In this document: in pieces, positions 1 through 8,317 of the stretch
Numbering within the stretch: the stretch's first letter is position 1
Layout: every line of letters starts with the position of its first letter
Origin: Microseira sp003486305
GTDB taxonomy: Bacteria > Cyanobacteriota > Cyanobacteriia > Cyanobacteriales > Aerosakkonemataceae
DNA: 64,000 nt
NCBI GenBank assembly: GCA_031969655.1
Contig: DALYJX010000001.1
Location: 62,001-126,000 of the forward strand
Direction of reading: 5' to 3'
The notes under the pieces: model-generated
Database searches by the model: none
What the model was told of the DNA's origin: nothing
What the model saw: only the letters and a program-made list of their open reading frames with translations
Made by a program: the position numbers and the translations under genes

Positions 1-693
1 CTCTCTCCCGCCCTGTTAACTGTTGCCGTTTTAGGTACTATAACCATTGGGCTAGCTCAAACACCAGCGCTAAGAATAATAGGAAGAGATGCAGCAATAA
101 ACGCGACTACCAACCTCCAAGTATGGCCTGGTCGAGCCAGCGTTATTGACTTTACCCAAACCGGCGAAATTGTCACCTACATTCGATTAGCAGACCCATC
201 CAGAGCCGTTTTTAGCACTGATGCAGAATTAAGAACTAACCAAGCTCGAATGATATTTGTTCAGCCAATTCAACCTCTGCGATTCCCCGGTGCTACAACA
301 ACTCGCATCACCAATTTATTCGTAAAAACCCGCTCTTCTGAAGGAATAGAACGCCTTTATACATTCAACATTGTTCGCACTGCTGGGCGACCTATAAATA
401 ACGGCATTGCCATTTCTCCAGTTACACCTGGAAACGGACAGAGCATACTCGTAGCCAACAATCAAACAGCAACGCTTAGCGACATCGAACGCGGCTTAGA
501 AATTGCAATTAGAAAAGGCTACACGACTTCCAATGACCCTGTGGTATTTAAAGTTCGAGAGTTTCTTGCTCTCGCACGAAATGGCACGGCTATTACTAGA
601 GCCGCTGAAAGAACTAAGCTGTCTATGTCTGTTGTTATTTCTCTAGGGCAGTTAGGACTGAGTGACACTCCTCAATCAACTCAACCGATTTAG
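1..693 (+). CDS. Secreted protein, possibly VirB9/TrbG-like, 5' end outside window
   Basis: The frame is open from base 1, so the gene starts upstream; the ATG at 250 is internal. The visible N-terminus has a hydrophobic stretch ending near GLAQ that looks like a signal peptide. A beta-rich region follows (GRASVIDFTQTGE, then YIRLADPSRAVF), which recalls the periplasmic beta domains of VirB9/TrbG/TraK conjugation proteins. The C-terminal third is a helical segment (LSDIERGLEIAIRKG). A coupling ATPase at 57660-59579 makes a conjugation role plausible. The assignment is inference from pattern; a structure or profile search would decide it. Confidence 0.5.
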   Translation, partial: LSPALLTVAVLGTITIGLAQTPALRIIGRDAAINATTNLQVWPGRASVIDFTQTGEIVTYIRLADPSRAVFSTDAELRTNQARMIFVQPIQPLRFPGATTTRITNLFVKTRSSEGIERLYTFNIVRTAGRPINNGIAISPVTPGNGQSILVANNQTATLSDIERGLEIAIRKGYTTSNDPVVFKVREFLALARNGTAITRAAERTKLSMSVVISLGQLGLSDTPQSTQPI

Positions 694-810
694 AACTCGC
701 TACACTGAAATGATGGCCTAAATCCCATTTTCGCGATATTACCCATAATGCAGTTAAGGCTTTTTACAAGGCTGAATCTCCCGTCAAGCTAACGCTGTGA
801 CGGGAGAGTG

Positions 811-1683
811 TCAAAGCTGCGAAATCTTATTTCGTAACTCGCTGAGATCGGGATGTCGCTCGATGTCAATTCGAGTCACAGCCCAATTAAAAAATGTTTT
901 TAGTGATAGATATTGAGGTTCTTGCCTTTGCATCTCTTTTTGAATATCTTTGCCGTGGAACCAGATTAGATACTGCTTCTGCAACCAAAATTCTACTTGA
1001 TTAAATTGCTGCTGATAGGTAGCTAAATTTGCTTCAAAACTATCTAGCGTAACTGTTTCAACAGCTTGTCTAAATTGGTTAATGAGTGTTAGAGCTTCAG
1101 TTCGACAGTCTTGCAGTGCCAGGGACGAGGGAAGTTGACCGCTACCCCCTGTCCAAGTTGTCTTGAGTTGCGATCGCGTCGTACTTGTAAGCAACAACTC
1201 GCCTAAAGCCCATCGTACAGCTTGGTACTCTTGCAAACTCCTTGCAGCAGCTTCAATCCATTGTGCAATCCTGTCAATACCTGGAGAATCCCCATGACCC
1301 CATTTTGAAATGGGATTTTCCTGTTTCTCGATATATTTTTCTCGCCAATAAGCATCAATCAAGTCAGGCTCTAGCAAATAGTTCTCAATGCAAGCACGAT
1401 AGGTTAACCAAATTCGTTGACTGCCTAATTGAATCAGTCGCACCTCTTCTGAAGGCTTGGCATCAAAGTCGCGGTCTCGGAAAACGAGATATCTTTGATT
1501 CCCAATCTCTTGAGGAAAAAAATAACCTTGTGCAAATACAGAAAAGGTAAATTTACTACCAGAGGTAACAATTGTAGGTCGCTCTGTTGGTAGGGTTTGT
1601 AAAACTCGCTCCAGCAATTGGGCATCCAAACTGCTCTGCTTTCCTTCACAGAAAATAATTTTGCTGCTACTAACAACGCTCAC
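811..1683 (-). CDS. DUF4435 TOPRIM-type protein, AriB-like (PARIS effector candidate)
   Basis: This 290-residue protein starts at a GTG two bases after the stop of the ATPase gene at 1686-2756, with AGAGG upstream, so the pair is probably translationally coupled. The N-terminus carries TOPRIM-like acidic motifs: FCEGK with Glu13, and VFRDRDFD with Asp70, Asp72 and Asp74. A segment with RACIENYLLEPDLI follows. DUF4435 proteins next to an AAA ATPase are the AriB effectors of the PARIS anti-phage system, in which AriA holds AriB until a phage trigger releases it as a tRNA-targeting nuclease. The length is close to AriB. That this pair is PARIS is inference; another ATPase-TOPRIM system remains possible. 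Confidence 0.68.
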   Translation of the reverse strand: MSVVSSSKIIFCEGKQSSLDAQLLERVLQTLPTERPTIVTSGSKFTFSVFAQGYFFPQEIGNQRYLVFRDRDFDAKPSEEVRLIQLGSQRIWLTYRACIENYLLEPDLIDAYWREKYIEKQENPISKWGHGDSPGIDRIAQWIEAAARSLQEYQAVRWALGELLLTSTTRSQLKTTWTGGSGQLPSSLALQDCRTEALTLINQFRQAVETVTLDSFEANLATYQQQFNQVEFWLQKQYLIWFHGKDIQKEMQRQEPQYLSLKTFFNWAVTRIDIERHPDLSELRNKISQL

Positions 1684-1685
1684 AG

Positions 1686-2756
1686 TTATACCTCTAGCCT
1701 GATAATGTGTGCTTCAGGCACCAACTGCTCCACATAATCTGAGTGGGTCGTAATAATAAATTGATTATTATTGCCTAACTTAGGTAAAGCTCTCAACAAT
1801 GCCTGTTGCATTGGCGGGTGGAGGTGCAACTCTATTTCATCAATTAAAATAACTGAATTATGAATATTCCAATTGGCAAAGTCCATTAGGATTGGAAAGA
1901 CAGCACGTTCTCCTCCAGACATCTCAGAAATTTCATACTGGTTTCTGCCATCGTAAAGATAAAACCAGGGTTCGCTCAGGATATCATCTATATTCTCGCG
2001 TGGGACAGGACCCTCAAAACTACGTTCTGGAAAAACAGCTTTGTAAGCTCGTTCAATTTCGGCATACAAGTCTTTTTGTCCCGGTCTTAGTTGCCCAATT
2101 CTACCTGCCACAACATCTTGATGAAACTGCCGCCATTTTGAAAGGCGATCGCGCAAAGTATCCTCAGTAATCTCTTGTCGGCGTTCGGGGTTTTCAGTCG
2201 TTAGGCTAGTGGCAGTTCTCTGCTCTGTGTACCAAAGAATAGTGCCGACTCGTTCAAATACTTGGAAGCCTTCAGAACGAAGCAATTGTTTAGCGTATAA
2301 TCGTCCTTTAAATTGAAACAACTCAGCAGCAGTACTCGCTTGAACTCGCTCATCTGGCCATTGCCACCTGAGTGTTACGCAATGCTCTTGTGCAGGCGGA
2401 ACCGTTAAATCGCGTCCCATCTGGTGTAATTTTTGGTAAAACTCTCCAACTGCTTGCAGCTCTTGGGACGAAAACTGTACCTGTAAAGTGACTTCTGGTT
2501 CAAATCTTCCCCAGTTGTTTCCTAGCAATTCATAGTTAAATCCTGCCCAGTCCAAATCCGACAATTTCTGTAACCGTCCAGTAGCCGTACCTAATGTCGC
2601 TGCGATCGCTTGTAAAAGACTCGTTTTCCCAGATCCGTTCATTCCAATTAGAACAATCAGATCTCGTGCCAACCCAGTTTCTGGATCGGTAAAATCAAAT
2701 ATCGGTGGAGTCCGATATTTTTTGAAATACTTTAGCTTAACAGATTGAACTTTCAT
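1686..2756 (-). CDS. AAA (SMC/ABC-like) ATPase, AriA-like
   Basis: The 356-residue protein has a complete ABC-type nucleotide site: Walker A GMNGSGKT at residues 38-45, signature MSGGER around 279-284, Walker B ILIDE at 303-307 followed by ELHLHPP, and an H-loop TTHSD at 336-340. The short insert between Walker A and the signature fits the AAA_15/AAA_21 defence ATPases such as AriA, PtuA and the OLD N-domain. Its direct partner is a DUF4435 protein, which favours AriA. It is preceded on the same strand by an HTH regulator. The protein is clearly similar to the ATPase at 61294-62445 (LLQAIA, DLDW/DFDW, GRSF, FPIL, IDEIEL), so the window holds two paralogues with different partners. Confidence 0.8.
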   Translation of the reverse strand: MKVQSVKLKYFKKYRTPPIFDFTDPETGLARDLIVLIGMNGSGKTSLLQAIAATLGTATGRLQKLSDLDWAGFNYELLGNNWGRFEPEVTLQVQFSSQELQAVGEFYQKLHQMGRDLTVPPAQEHCVTLRWQWPDERVQASTAAELFQFKGRLYAKQLLRSEGFQVFERVGTILWYTEQRTATSLTTENPERRQEITEDTLRDRLSKWRQFHQDVVAGRIGQLRPGQKDLYAEIERAYKAVFPERSFEGPVPRENIDDILSEPWFYLYDGRNQYEISEMSGGERAVFPILMDFANWNIHNSVILIDEIELHLHPPMQQALLRALPKLGNNNQFIITTHSDYVEQLVPEAHIIRLEV

Positions 2757-2821
2757 TTAGAAAATCTCTAAATGCAGGAGAAACAGCAATAATTAATACT
2801 CACATTTTTTATTGCTCAATT

Positions 2822-3250
2822 TCATTGCAAGTCTTCAATCAAACTATCAACATACCCCTCATAAGAAGTGTATGGAAATTTAAAAACAGGTCTTAACTTT
2901 TCCCAATCCTTTACTTGAAAAAGATAGGGAGCTAACTGCTCTACGTAGGAACGACCAAACTGAAATTCCATGTCGATATTCCGAATCTTCGACAGTAATT
3001 TCTCTGAAATAGAAGTCTTCTCAAAAATATCTAATTCCGAAATACCCTTAACTGCCATGCTGTCTATTAACAACACATAAAGCCTTTTACGGGATGTAAT
3101 GTCCGGTAATAAATCGGGTTTAGTACGCTGTAAAAATAACTCCCGTTTATGAATTTGTTCGGCAGTTAACGTATTAGTTAAATATTTAATAAATGAACTT
3201 TCTTCAGCTGTTAAGACGCTTTGCGGTACTTCTGCTGTTGTGCTTTTTTT
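2822..3250 (-). CDS. C-terminal continuation of HTH regulator, -1 frame
   Basis: This reading frame is open from the A run at 3244-3252 to a stop at 2822 but has no ATG, GTG or TTG start until a GTG at 3076, well inside protein-like sequence. Read from the A run it gives a hydrophilic stretch (VPQSVLTAEESSF, then LTAEQIHKRELFLQRTKP) and the tail ending SLIEDLQ. It overlaps the end of the HTH gene at 3211-3534 in the -1 frame, so a -1 slip on A9 would give one 237-residue protein. It may be a programmed or transcriptional frameshift, a homopolymer error, or a real disruption. Function of the C-terminal domain is unknown. Confidence 0.5.
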   Translation of the reverse strand, partial: KKSTTAEVPQSVLTAEESSFIKYLTNTLTAEQIHKRELFLQRTKPDLLPDITSRKRLYVLLIDSMAVKGISELDIFEKTSISEKLLSKIRNIDMEFQFGRSYVEQLAPYLFQVKDWEKLRPVFKFPYTSYEGYVDSLIEDLQ

Positions 3251-3534
3251 TTACGAGCGATCGCCTCATAGGGGTCTTCATCCCCTTCAGCATATTGCAT
3301 CAACTCTGTCAGCGACCAACCTATTGCATAGGCAAATTGCATTAACTTTTGCAATCTTGGATCGGCTTTTCCTTCGCACCAATTAACCAGCGTGTTGAAT
3401 GAAACTCCAGTTAGTCTTCCTAACTCCCTAGAGCTACCAACACGCTCATCTTCCACTAACGCCTCTATTAACTGACCTATGCGTTGATGGACTCGGCTAT
3501 CTACTGCTAAATTTTCCTCTACTTTCGCTGACAT
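3211..3534 (-). CDS. XRE-like helix-turn-helix regulator
   Basis: The 107-residue product has a helix-turn-helix around residues 33-60 (SSRELGRLTGVSFNTLVNWCEG), where LGRLTGVS is the first helix-turn and NTLVNW the recognition helix, followed by helices typical of Cro/CI-type domains. The frame-0 product ends in a short basic tail (RKKKAQQQKYRKAS) read from the A9 run. The alternative frame after the run continues for about 140 codons. The gene lies upstream of the ATPase/DUF4435 pair on the same strand, so it is a good candidate for the regulator of that cassette. Confidence 0.65.
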   Translation of the reverse strand: MSAKVEENLAVDSRVHQRIGQLIEALVEDERVGSSRELGRLTGVSFNTLVNWCEGKADPRLQKLMQFAYAIGWSLTELMQYAEGDEDPYEAIARKKKAQQQKYRKAS

Positions 3535-4029
3535 TCCAGATCCTAAATAGCCAAAAGTTGACAGTAGACAAGGTTAAATAGCATTCATTAGTTTGGTGCG
3601 TCTTACACCTACTATACGGTATTTCCACCAACTATGCTTGCATACTCTCCATAATAGCCCATTTACCTTTACAAAGGAGTGTGCCGATTGAGGTAGATGC
3701 CTTAAGCCTGACTGTAACAATTCTTTACTTGATAAAATTTATAACCAGCTGTACGATACTTAAATGATAAGTTTTATTAGCAGAACCATTCCAACAAGCT
3801 GAAGATAAGCTTATCACACTGTCTGCTTTTTAGACAATAATATGCCCCACTCTAAACTCTAGCTAAGTCGCAAGTGAGGCTATTGGATGACTCAAAGCGA
3901 GCAGTTAGTCAGAAAAACAACCTTAGAATCCCCATTCTGAAAAGTTTTTCTTTAACCGATCGCTTCTTACAAATCAAATAATCGGGGTCTTTTGACAGTG
4001 ATGACCACCGACCTTTTCAGTGGTTAGTC
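3535..4029. other. Intergenic region, no gene seen
   Basis: This AT-rich stretch lies between the leftward regulator cassette and the rightward primase gene and should hold both promoters. No protein-like frame, RNA gene or strong terminator was seen. An imperfect hairpin with flanks TCAGTGGTTAGTC and GACAGTGATGACC sits near 4000. Confidence 0.4.
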
Positions 4030-4103
4030 AGCCCTGCTGAGTGCCGGAGCTTTCAGTCCTGTTCGGTGCTGAAGCTTTCAGCCCTGTTGAGTGCTTCGCT
4101 TCT
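4030..4103 (+). repeat. Three imperfect 25-bp tandem repeats (iteron-like)
   Basis: Repeats lie at 4030-4054, 4055-4079 and 4080-4103. All share the frame AG-YCCTG-T--GTGC---GCTT. They end about 110 bp before the start of the primase-like gene, the usual place for iterons of a replication origin. The origin role is inference. Confidence 0.5.
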
Positions 4104-4213
4104 ATGATATAAAATCTGAAGCTCTGAATCAATAGGTATGTCCCAATATATCCAGGACATTTTCGCCTGAAACTCCGGCTCCCCCAAACCTTTTTTTCGG
4201 TGTAGGAGCCAAA

Positions 4214-7200
4214 ATGCAGAACAACTCATCCCATAACAACCTAAATAACCGTCTTTTTCAAGGCTTATCCCGCATTCCTTCCGATTGGTCACTCTGCCTG
4301 CTTGATGGCAAGAAAGTCCCGCAGGGTATAGGCTGGCAAAAAAAACCGCTGACTCCCGCCCAAATGAAAGAAGCCGTAACGAACGGCTACGTGGTGGACA
4401 AAGCCGATGGCACTCAATACCGCTGCTACCCCAAAGGCTACGGACTGATCACTGGTACGGCAGTCACGATTAATAGTGACATCTTCTATATAATGGCACT
4501 AGACCAGGACGGAGCGAGTGCCAGCCAAAAAATTCTCGAATTGTCGGGCGGGGAAGAATTACCCAAAACCGTCGCTTTTACCTCCGGTCGTCCGGGGCGC
4601 TGCCAATACCTATTCCTAGTGCCGGAACAATACGCTGGATCGCTTTGTACCAAGAAATTCCCCACCGGCGTCACGGGAGATGATGGGAAAGGCGAACAGC
4701 TGGAACTGCGCTGGACGGGGCTACAATCTTGCCTACCTCCAAGCGTCCACCCTACTACAGGCGAATACGTCTGGGTTCCCAATTGCGCTCCCGATCAAAT
4801 CCAAATAGCGATCGCGCCCATCTGGATTATAGAACAAATGTTGGTGGAAAAGAGCGAATCTGGAAATTCCAACCAGCTACCGCTTCAAGCAGTTACAGAA
4901 ACTAGGTTTGATTCCAAACAGCAATGGACTGAAGTTGATTGGGCATTATCCTATCTTGCCGCCTTATCACCCTACCGTGCTGATGACTACCACGAGTGGT
5001 GTACCGTAGGAATGATTCTCAAATCCATTGACGATTCTCTCCTACATGAATGGGACAATTGGAGCCGTCAATCCTCAAAATATAAGCCCGGAGAATGCGA
5101 AAAAAAATGGAAATCCTTTCACGGGAATAAAGCTGGCATTGGCACGCTGGCACACTGGGCAAAACAAGATGGGTGGACTTCACCATTTAAGGAACGCGAG
5201 CCAGTAAATAACAGCAGAAATGAACGGCATTTTAACTCAAAACCATCTCTAAAAAACGGTGATGGTGGTAGGGAAGATAGCGCCAACAAAGATCCAGATC
5301 TTAATGGTAACAGTACTCACGGCAGCAGTTATAGGGACAATGACCCTTTCTTGTACAAACAGGTCACAACAATTGTTACCAGCGAACTTAACCCACCCCA
5401 GCAGACAGCAGCCCTAATCGAGTTATCCACAGAAGACGGCTATCCCTTAAATGGAGTCAAAGATTTAGCCCAAGAAATCGAAGCTCATATTAACCGTAGC
5501 GAAAGCAAAACAGAAGATACTCTAGAACTCCAAAAACTTCTCGATTACCGGAATCAGAAACTAAAATTTACTCAAATTCTGCCCCCTCCCTTAGCCCAAG
5601 CACTTTTAACTAAAGCCCATTCCGACTGCATAGATCCCGTTTATCTTTACCAATATCTCCTAGCATCTTGTGGCAGCTCAATGGGAGGACATATCGGAAT
5701 GATTGGTAAAGAAGGTGAAACCGTTGCCGATAGTTGGGTAGAGTATCCCATCTTTTGGACAATGGTCGTTGCCCTACCATCAGCTGGCAAAAGTCAAACA
5801 ATGCGCTCTGTATTTGGCCCGATAAAACGACGCCAAAAACAAGCAAAAAAGCAGCATAATAAACTCAAAGAACAACTAGAAAAACAGGAAGAAGAATGGG
5901 CCAAAAAGTCGGATAAACAGAAAGAAAAACTAAAGAATTCATTATCTAATCCCAAAGTTTTCAAAGCTACAATGTCCTCTCCTCCTCCCAAGCATTTAAT
6001 CGAAGCTGGAAGTCCCGAAGGTGCATTGCGCCGGATGAGCGAACTAGCACCCAAAAGTGGTTGTGCCTGGGTCTTCGATGAATTGGTGCGATTGTTGAAA
6101 TTGGATCAATATAAAGATAAAGGAGGAGATACCCGACAAATTTTACTGCAAACCTGGAATGCTCCAGCAGATATTGAATTTGAACGGTCTGACGAAAAAG
6201 ACTCGTTTGAACTCAAAGATGTGTGCTTAAGTTTAACCGGGGCGACTCAATTATCTAAAGTCAAACAGTTGTTTAGCGACCCGGATGATGGAGACGGACT
6301 GATTAGTCGTTTCTTAATTGCGATTCCAACCACACCCGATAACTTCGCCGTTTGGTCTGACACACAAGTCGCCATCGACCGGAAATTACAACATTTGTAC
6401 GACCACCTGCGATCGCTACCATCCCGACTGCGAAACAATGAGCCAACAGAAGAGGATGAAGAATTACCACCCATTCTGCTGTCCTTTACCAGGGATGCAA
6501 AAGAACGGTGGAAACGCTGGTGGGAAGAAGTAAGGCGCACTCAACTGTCGGTAGAATATGATAATCCCGCCTTTTTTGCCTATTTAGGCAAAATGCTCTC
6601 CCAAACCCTGAGATTAGCCCTCCTGCTGCACTGCATAGAATTGAAATACGAAGAGAAAAAAGACCCGCTGCGGGTGGGTATCGATACCTTAGAACGAGCC
6701 ATCCAAGCGGCATCTTTCAGCATCGGACAATTCCGCATTCTCCAAACTAACAACCACGAAGCTGATTCACTCCCCGGTCGCCTCTCCCTAATTCACGCTT
6801 ATGCACTGCGAAAAGGAACCGAAGTAACGGCAGTGCAAGTTCAAAATACTGTTTTCAAACGAGCCAAAGCGAACAAACCCACCTTGGCACAAATCCGTCA
6901 GGACTTTGCCACCCTCACAGAAAGCGGATATGCAGTTTTATCTGGCAAAGGAAAAGACCTCCGCCTCAAAGCAATTCCGGTACAGAAAGCCCGCGTCGGA
7001 ATTCCGACAAGTTCCGACCAAAATTCCGACCCTCCCCAAAAGTCCCGAATGCAGACTTCGGGCGGTACTCAGCCCCCAGTCTCCCAAAATTCCGACAATT
7101 CCGACGATTTTTGGGCAGATCCGATTGGTACCGCGCCGGAGAGAGGCGGACTCTCTCCACAAGACAAGTCAGATGACGCTCAAAATGGTCGGAATTGTCG

Positions 7201-7903
7201 GAATTATGACGATGATATAACTTCAAAAGTAGATGCAGAGCCGATTTCAGGCGCTGAAAACTCGTCGGAAAATTGTCGGAACGGCGTCGGAAATTCCGAC
7301 AATTATTTTGATGAGGATTCCGGCATTAAACTAGAGAACGAGTCAGATGATGACCCAGACCCCGACGACGATCCAAAAGGGAGTGGTAACGTTCCAAAAC
7401 CGGACACACCCCCGGCGGGCGACGGCGGAAATGAGTTATTGAACGACGAGGAGACGGCTAATTCCCAACCTAACAGTAGAACTACTGAAACCGAACTACT
7501 TCAGGAGTGCCTTAGATTACGCGAACAACTTCAACAGCAATCGAAGCTTGTACGAGGGGACGAACGCAATTCTACGTTTGAGCTATTGCAAGCTTTGCTG
7601 ACTAACTATTCCACCGCTATAGCTATGGCAAAAGCCAATTCGGAAATGCCTGCCCAGAATCTGGTTTCATTATTTACGCCGTTAGATAATCTACTTAGAA
7701 GTTGGGGTATTGAAGCGATCGGGAAAGTTTGGGAACAAGTGCCTTATAATCCCCAGTTGCATACATCAGACGCAGACGATCTAACTGAGGGAGAACAGGT
7801 GTTTGTCAGATTTGTAGGATATAGAGATGGCTCGCGCATTCTTTGTCCTGCTAAAGTCAGTCGTACTCTGCCATCGGTGGAAAAAAGCTGCGGTAGCGAA
7901 TAG
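4214..7903 (+). CDS. Prim-pol/PriCT-2/DUF3987 replication protein
   Basis: This 1229-residue protein starts at an ATG preceded by TAGGAG. Residues about 1-215 look like a bifunctional primase-polymerase N-domain (GYGLITG, ALDQDG, FTSGRPGRCQYLF, ELRW). Residues about 240-325 look like a PriCT-2 module (LSPYRADDYHEWCTVGMILK, then IGTLAHWAKQDGW). The central half is a DUF3987-type ATPase region with Walker A-like ALPSAGKSQ near residue 520 and WVFDEL near 619. Residues about 925-1090 are a low-complexity acidic, Asn/Asp-rich linker. The last 120 residues are helical and unrecognised. Such proteins serve as replication primase-helicases of cyanobacterial plasmids and phages. Iteron-like repeats lie just upstream. 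Confidence 0.75.
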   Translation: MQNNSSHNNLNNRLFQGLSRIPSDWSLCLLDGKKVPQGIGWQKKPLTPAQMKEAVTNGYVVDKADGTQYRCYPKGYGLITGTAVTINSDIFYIMALDQDGASASQKILELSGGEELPKTVAFTSGRPGRCQYLFLVPEQYAGSLCTKKFPTGVTGDDGKGEQLELRWTGLQSCLPPSVHPTTGEYVWVPNCAPDQIQIAIAPIWIIEQMLVEKSESGNSNQLPLQAVTETRFDSKQQWTEVDWALSYLAALSPYRADDYHEWCTVGMILKSIDDSLLHEWDNWSRQSSKYKPGECEKKWKSFHGNKAGIGTLAHWAKQDGWTSPFKEREPVNNSRNERHFNSKPSLKNGDGGREDSANKDPDLNGNSTHGSSYRDNDPFLYKQVTTIVTSELNPPQQTAALIELSTEDGYPLNGVKDLAQEIEAHINRSESKTEDTLELQKLLDYRNQKLKFTQILPPPLAQALLTKAHSDCIDPVYLYQYLLASCGSSMGGHIGMIGKEGETVADSWVEYPIFWTMVVALPSAGKSQTMRSVFGPIKRRQKQAKKQHNKLKEQLEKQEEEWAKKSDKQKEKLKNSLSNPKVFKATMSSPPPKHLIEAGSPEGALRRMSELAPKSGCAWVFDELVRLLKLDQYKDKGGDTRQILLQTWNAPADIEFERSDEKDSFELKDVCLSLTGATQLSKVKQLFSDPDDGDGLISRFLIAIPTTPDNFAVWSDTQVAIDRKLQHLYDHLRSLPSRLRNNEPTEEDEELPPILLSFTRDAKERWKRWWEEVRRTQLSVEYDNPAFFAYLGKMLSQTLRLALLLHCIELKYEEKKDPLRVGIDTLERAIQAASFSIGQFRILQTNNHEADSLPGRLSLIHAYALRKGTEVTAVQVQNTVFKRAKANKPTLAQIRQDFATLTESGYAVLSGKGKDLRLKAIPVQKARVGIPTSSDQNSDPPQKSRMQTSGGTQPPVSQNSDNSDDFWADPIGTAPERGGLSPQDKSDDAQNGRNCRNYDDDITSKVDAEPISGAENSSENCRNGVGNSDNYFDEDSGIKLENESDDDPDPDDDPKGSGNVPKPDTPPAGDGGNELLNDEETANSQPNSRTTETELLQECLRLREQLQQQSKLVRGDERNSTFELLQALLTNYSTAIAMAKANSEMPAQNLVSLFTPLDNLLRSWGIEAIGKVWEQVPYNPQLHTSDADDLTEGEQVFVRFVGYRDGSRILCPAKVSRTLPSVEKSCGSE
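6995..7300. repeat. Cluster of TTCCGAC/GTCGGAA heptamers inside the primase gene
   Basis: About ten copies of TTCCGAC or its complement occur here, for example at 7012, 7024, 7090, 7099 on the plus strand and 7188, 7197, 7264, 7275, 7286 on the minus, with plus copies again at 7294. Some form short palindromes (GTCGGAATTCCGAC at 6995-7008). They encode the low-complexity linker and also keep the opposite strand open, which explains shadow frames there. They could be binding sites for the encoded protein or simple repeat expansion. Confidence 0.65.
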
Positions 7904-8317
7904 CCTGATAGCCCAAGGGTTTTCCTTAATACAGGTCATGCACCCATAGTCCCTTAGCCAGGACAACAGACGCTAATGGAAAATTTTCCATTGGGACTCG
8001 TCCTTCAATCGCGGGTCATCAGACCTAACTTTTGCCAACGGAGCTTCTAGCTGCAACATCGGCAACTTGTCAATCTCTTGGATTGAATTGTACAATTGAT
8101 TCTTCATCAAGCCAGTCCTCCTCTGATGATTACTGTCCCCATTTAAAGCTCAAGAGAAAGTACGGAAAACTGAAAAATTCCGGGTTCGGTTAACTGGATA
8201 AAAATATGAATGTTGCCGTCAAATAATTGCCGAAAGCCAGTGTCCCACAGGGGCGAGCGCTATTCGTGTCGCCAAACAGACACAATAGAAGAATCTCCAA
8301 CCTGTTTAACCACTCAT
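7904..8317. other. Intergenic region between primase gene and AraC-type gene
   Basis: Apart from the palindrome at 7975-7992, no gene was seen. An in-frame ATG at 8210 would extend the AraC gene by 36 residues, but that stretch does not look like the family. Confidence 0.4.
7975..7992. repeat. 18-bp perfect palindrome, family copy 1
   Basis: The palindrome AATGGAAAATTTTCCATT is followed by GGGACTCG. Longer versions occur at 54516-54537 and 57628-57657. It lies 70 bp downstream of the primase gene. Confidence 0.85.

Noticed and set aside
4053..4292. Leftward 79-codon frame
   Set aside because: It overlaps the iteron-like repeats and the true start of the primase gene.
6938..7226. Minus-strand frames inside the primase gene
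   Set aside because: They are kept open by the TTCCGAC repeats; the residues (GIVGIL-type) have no protein character.
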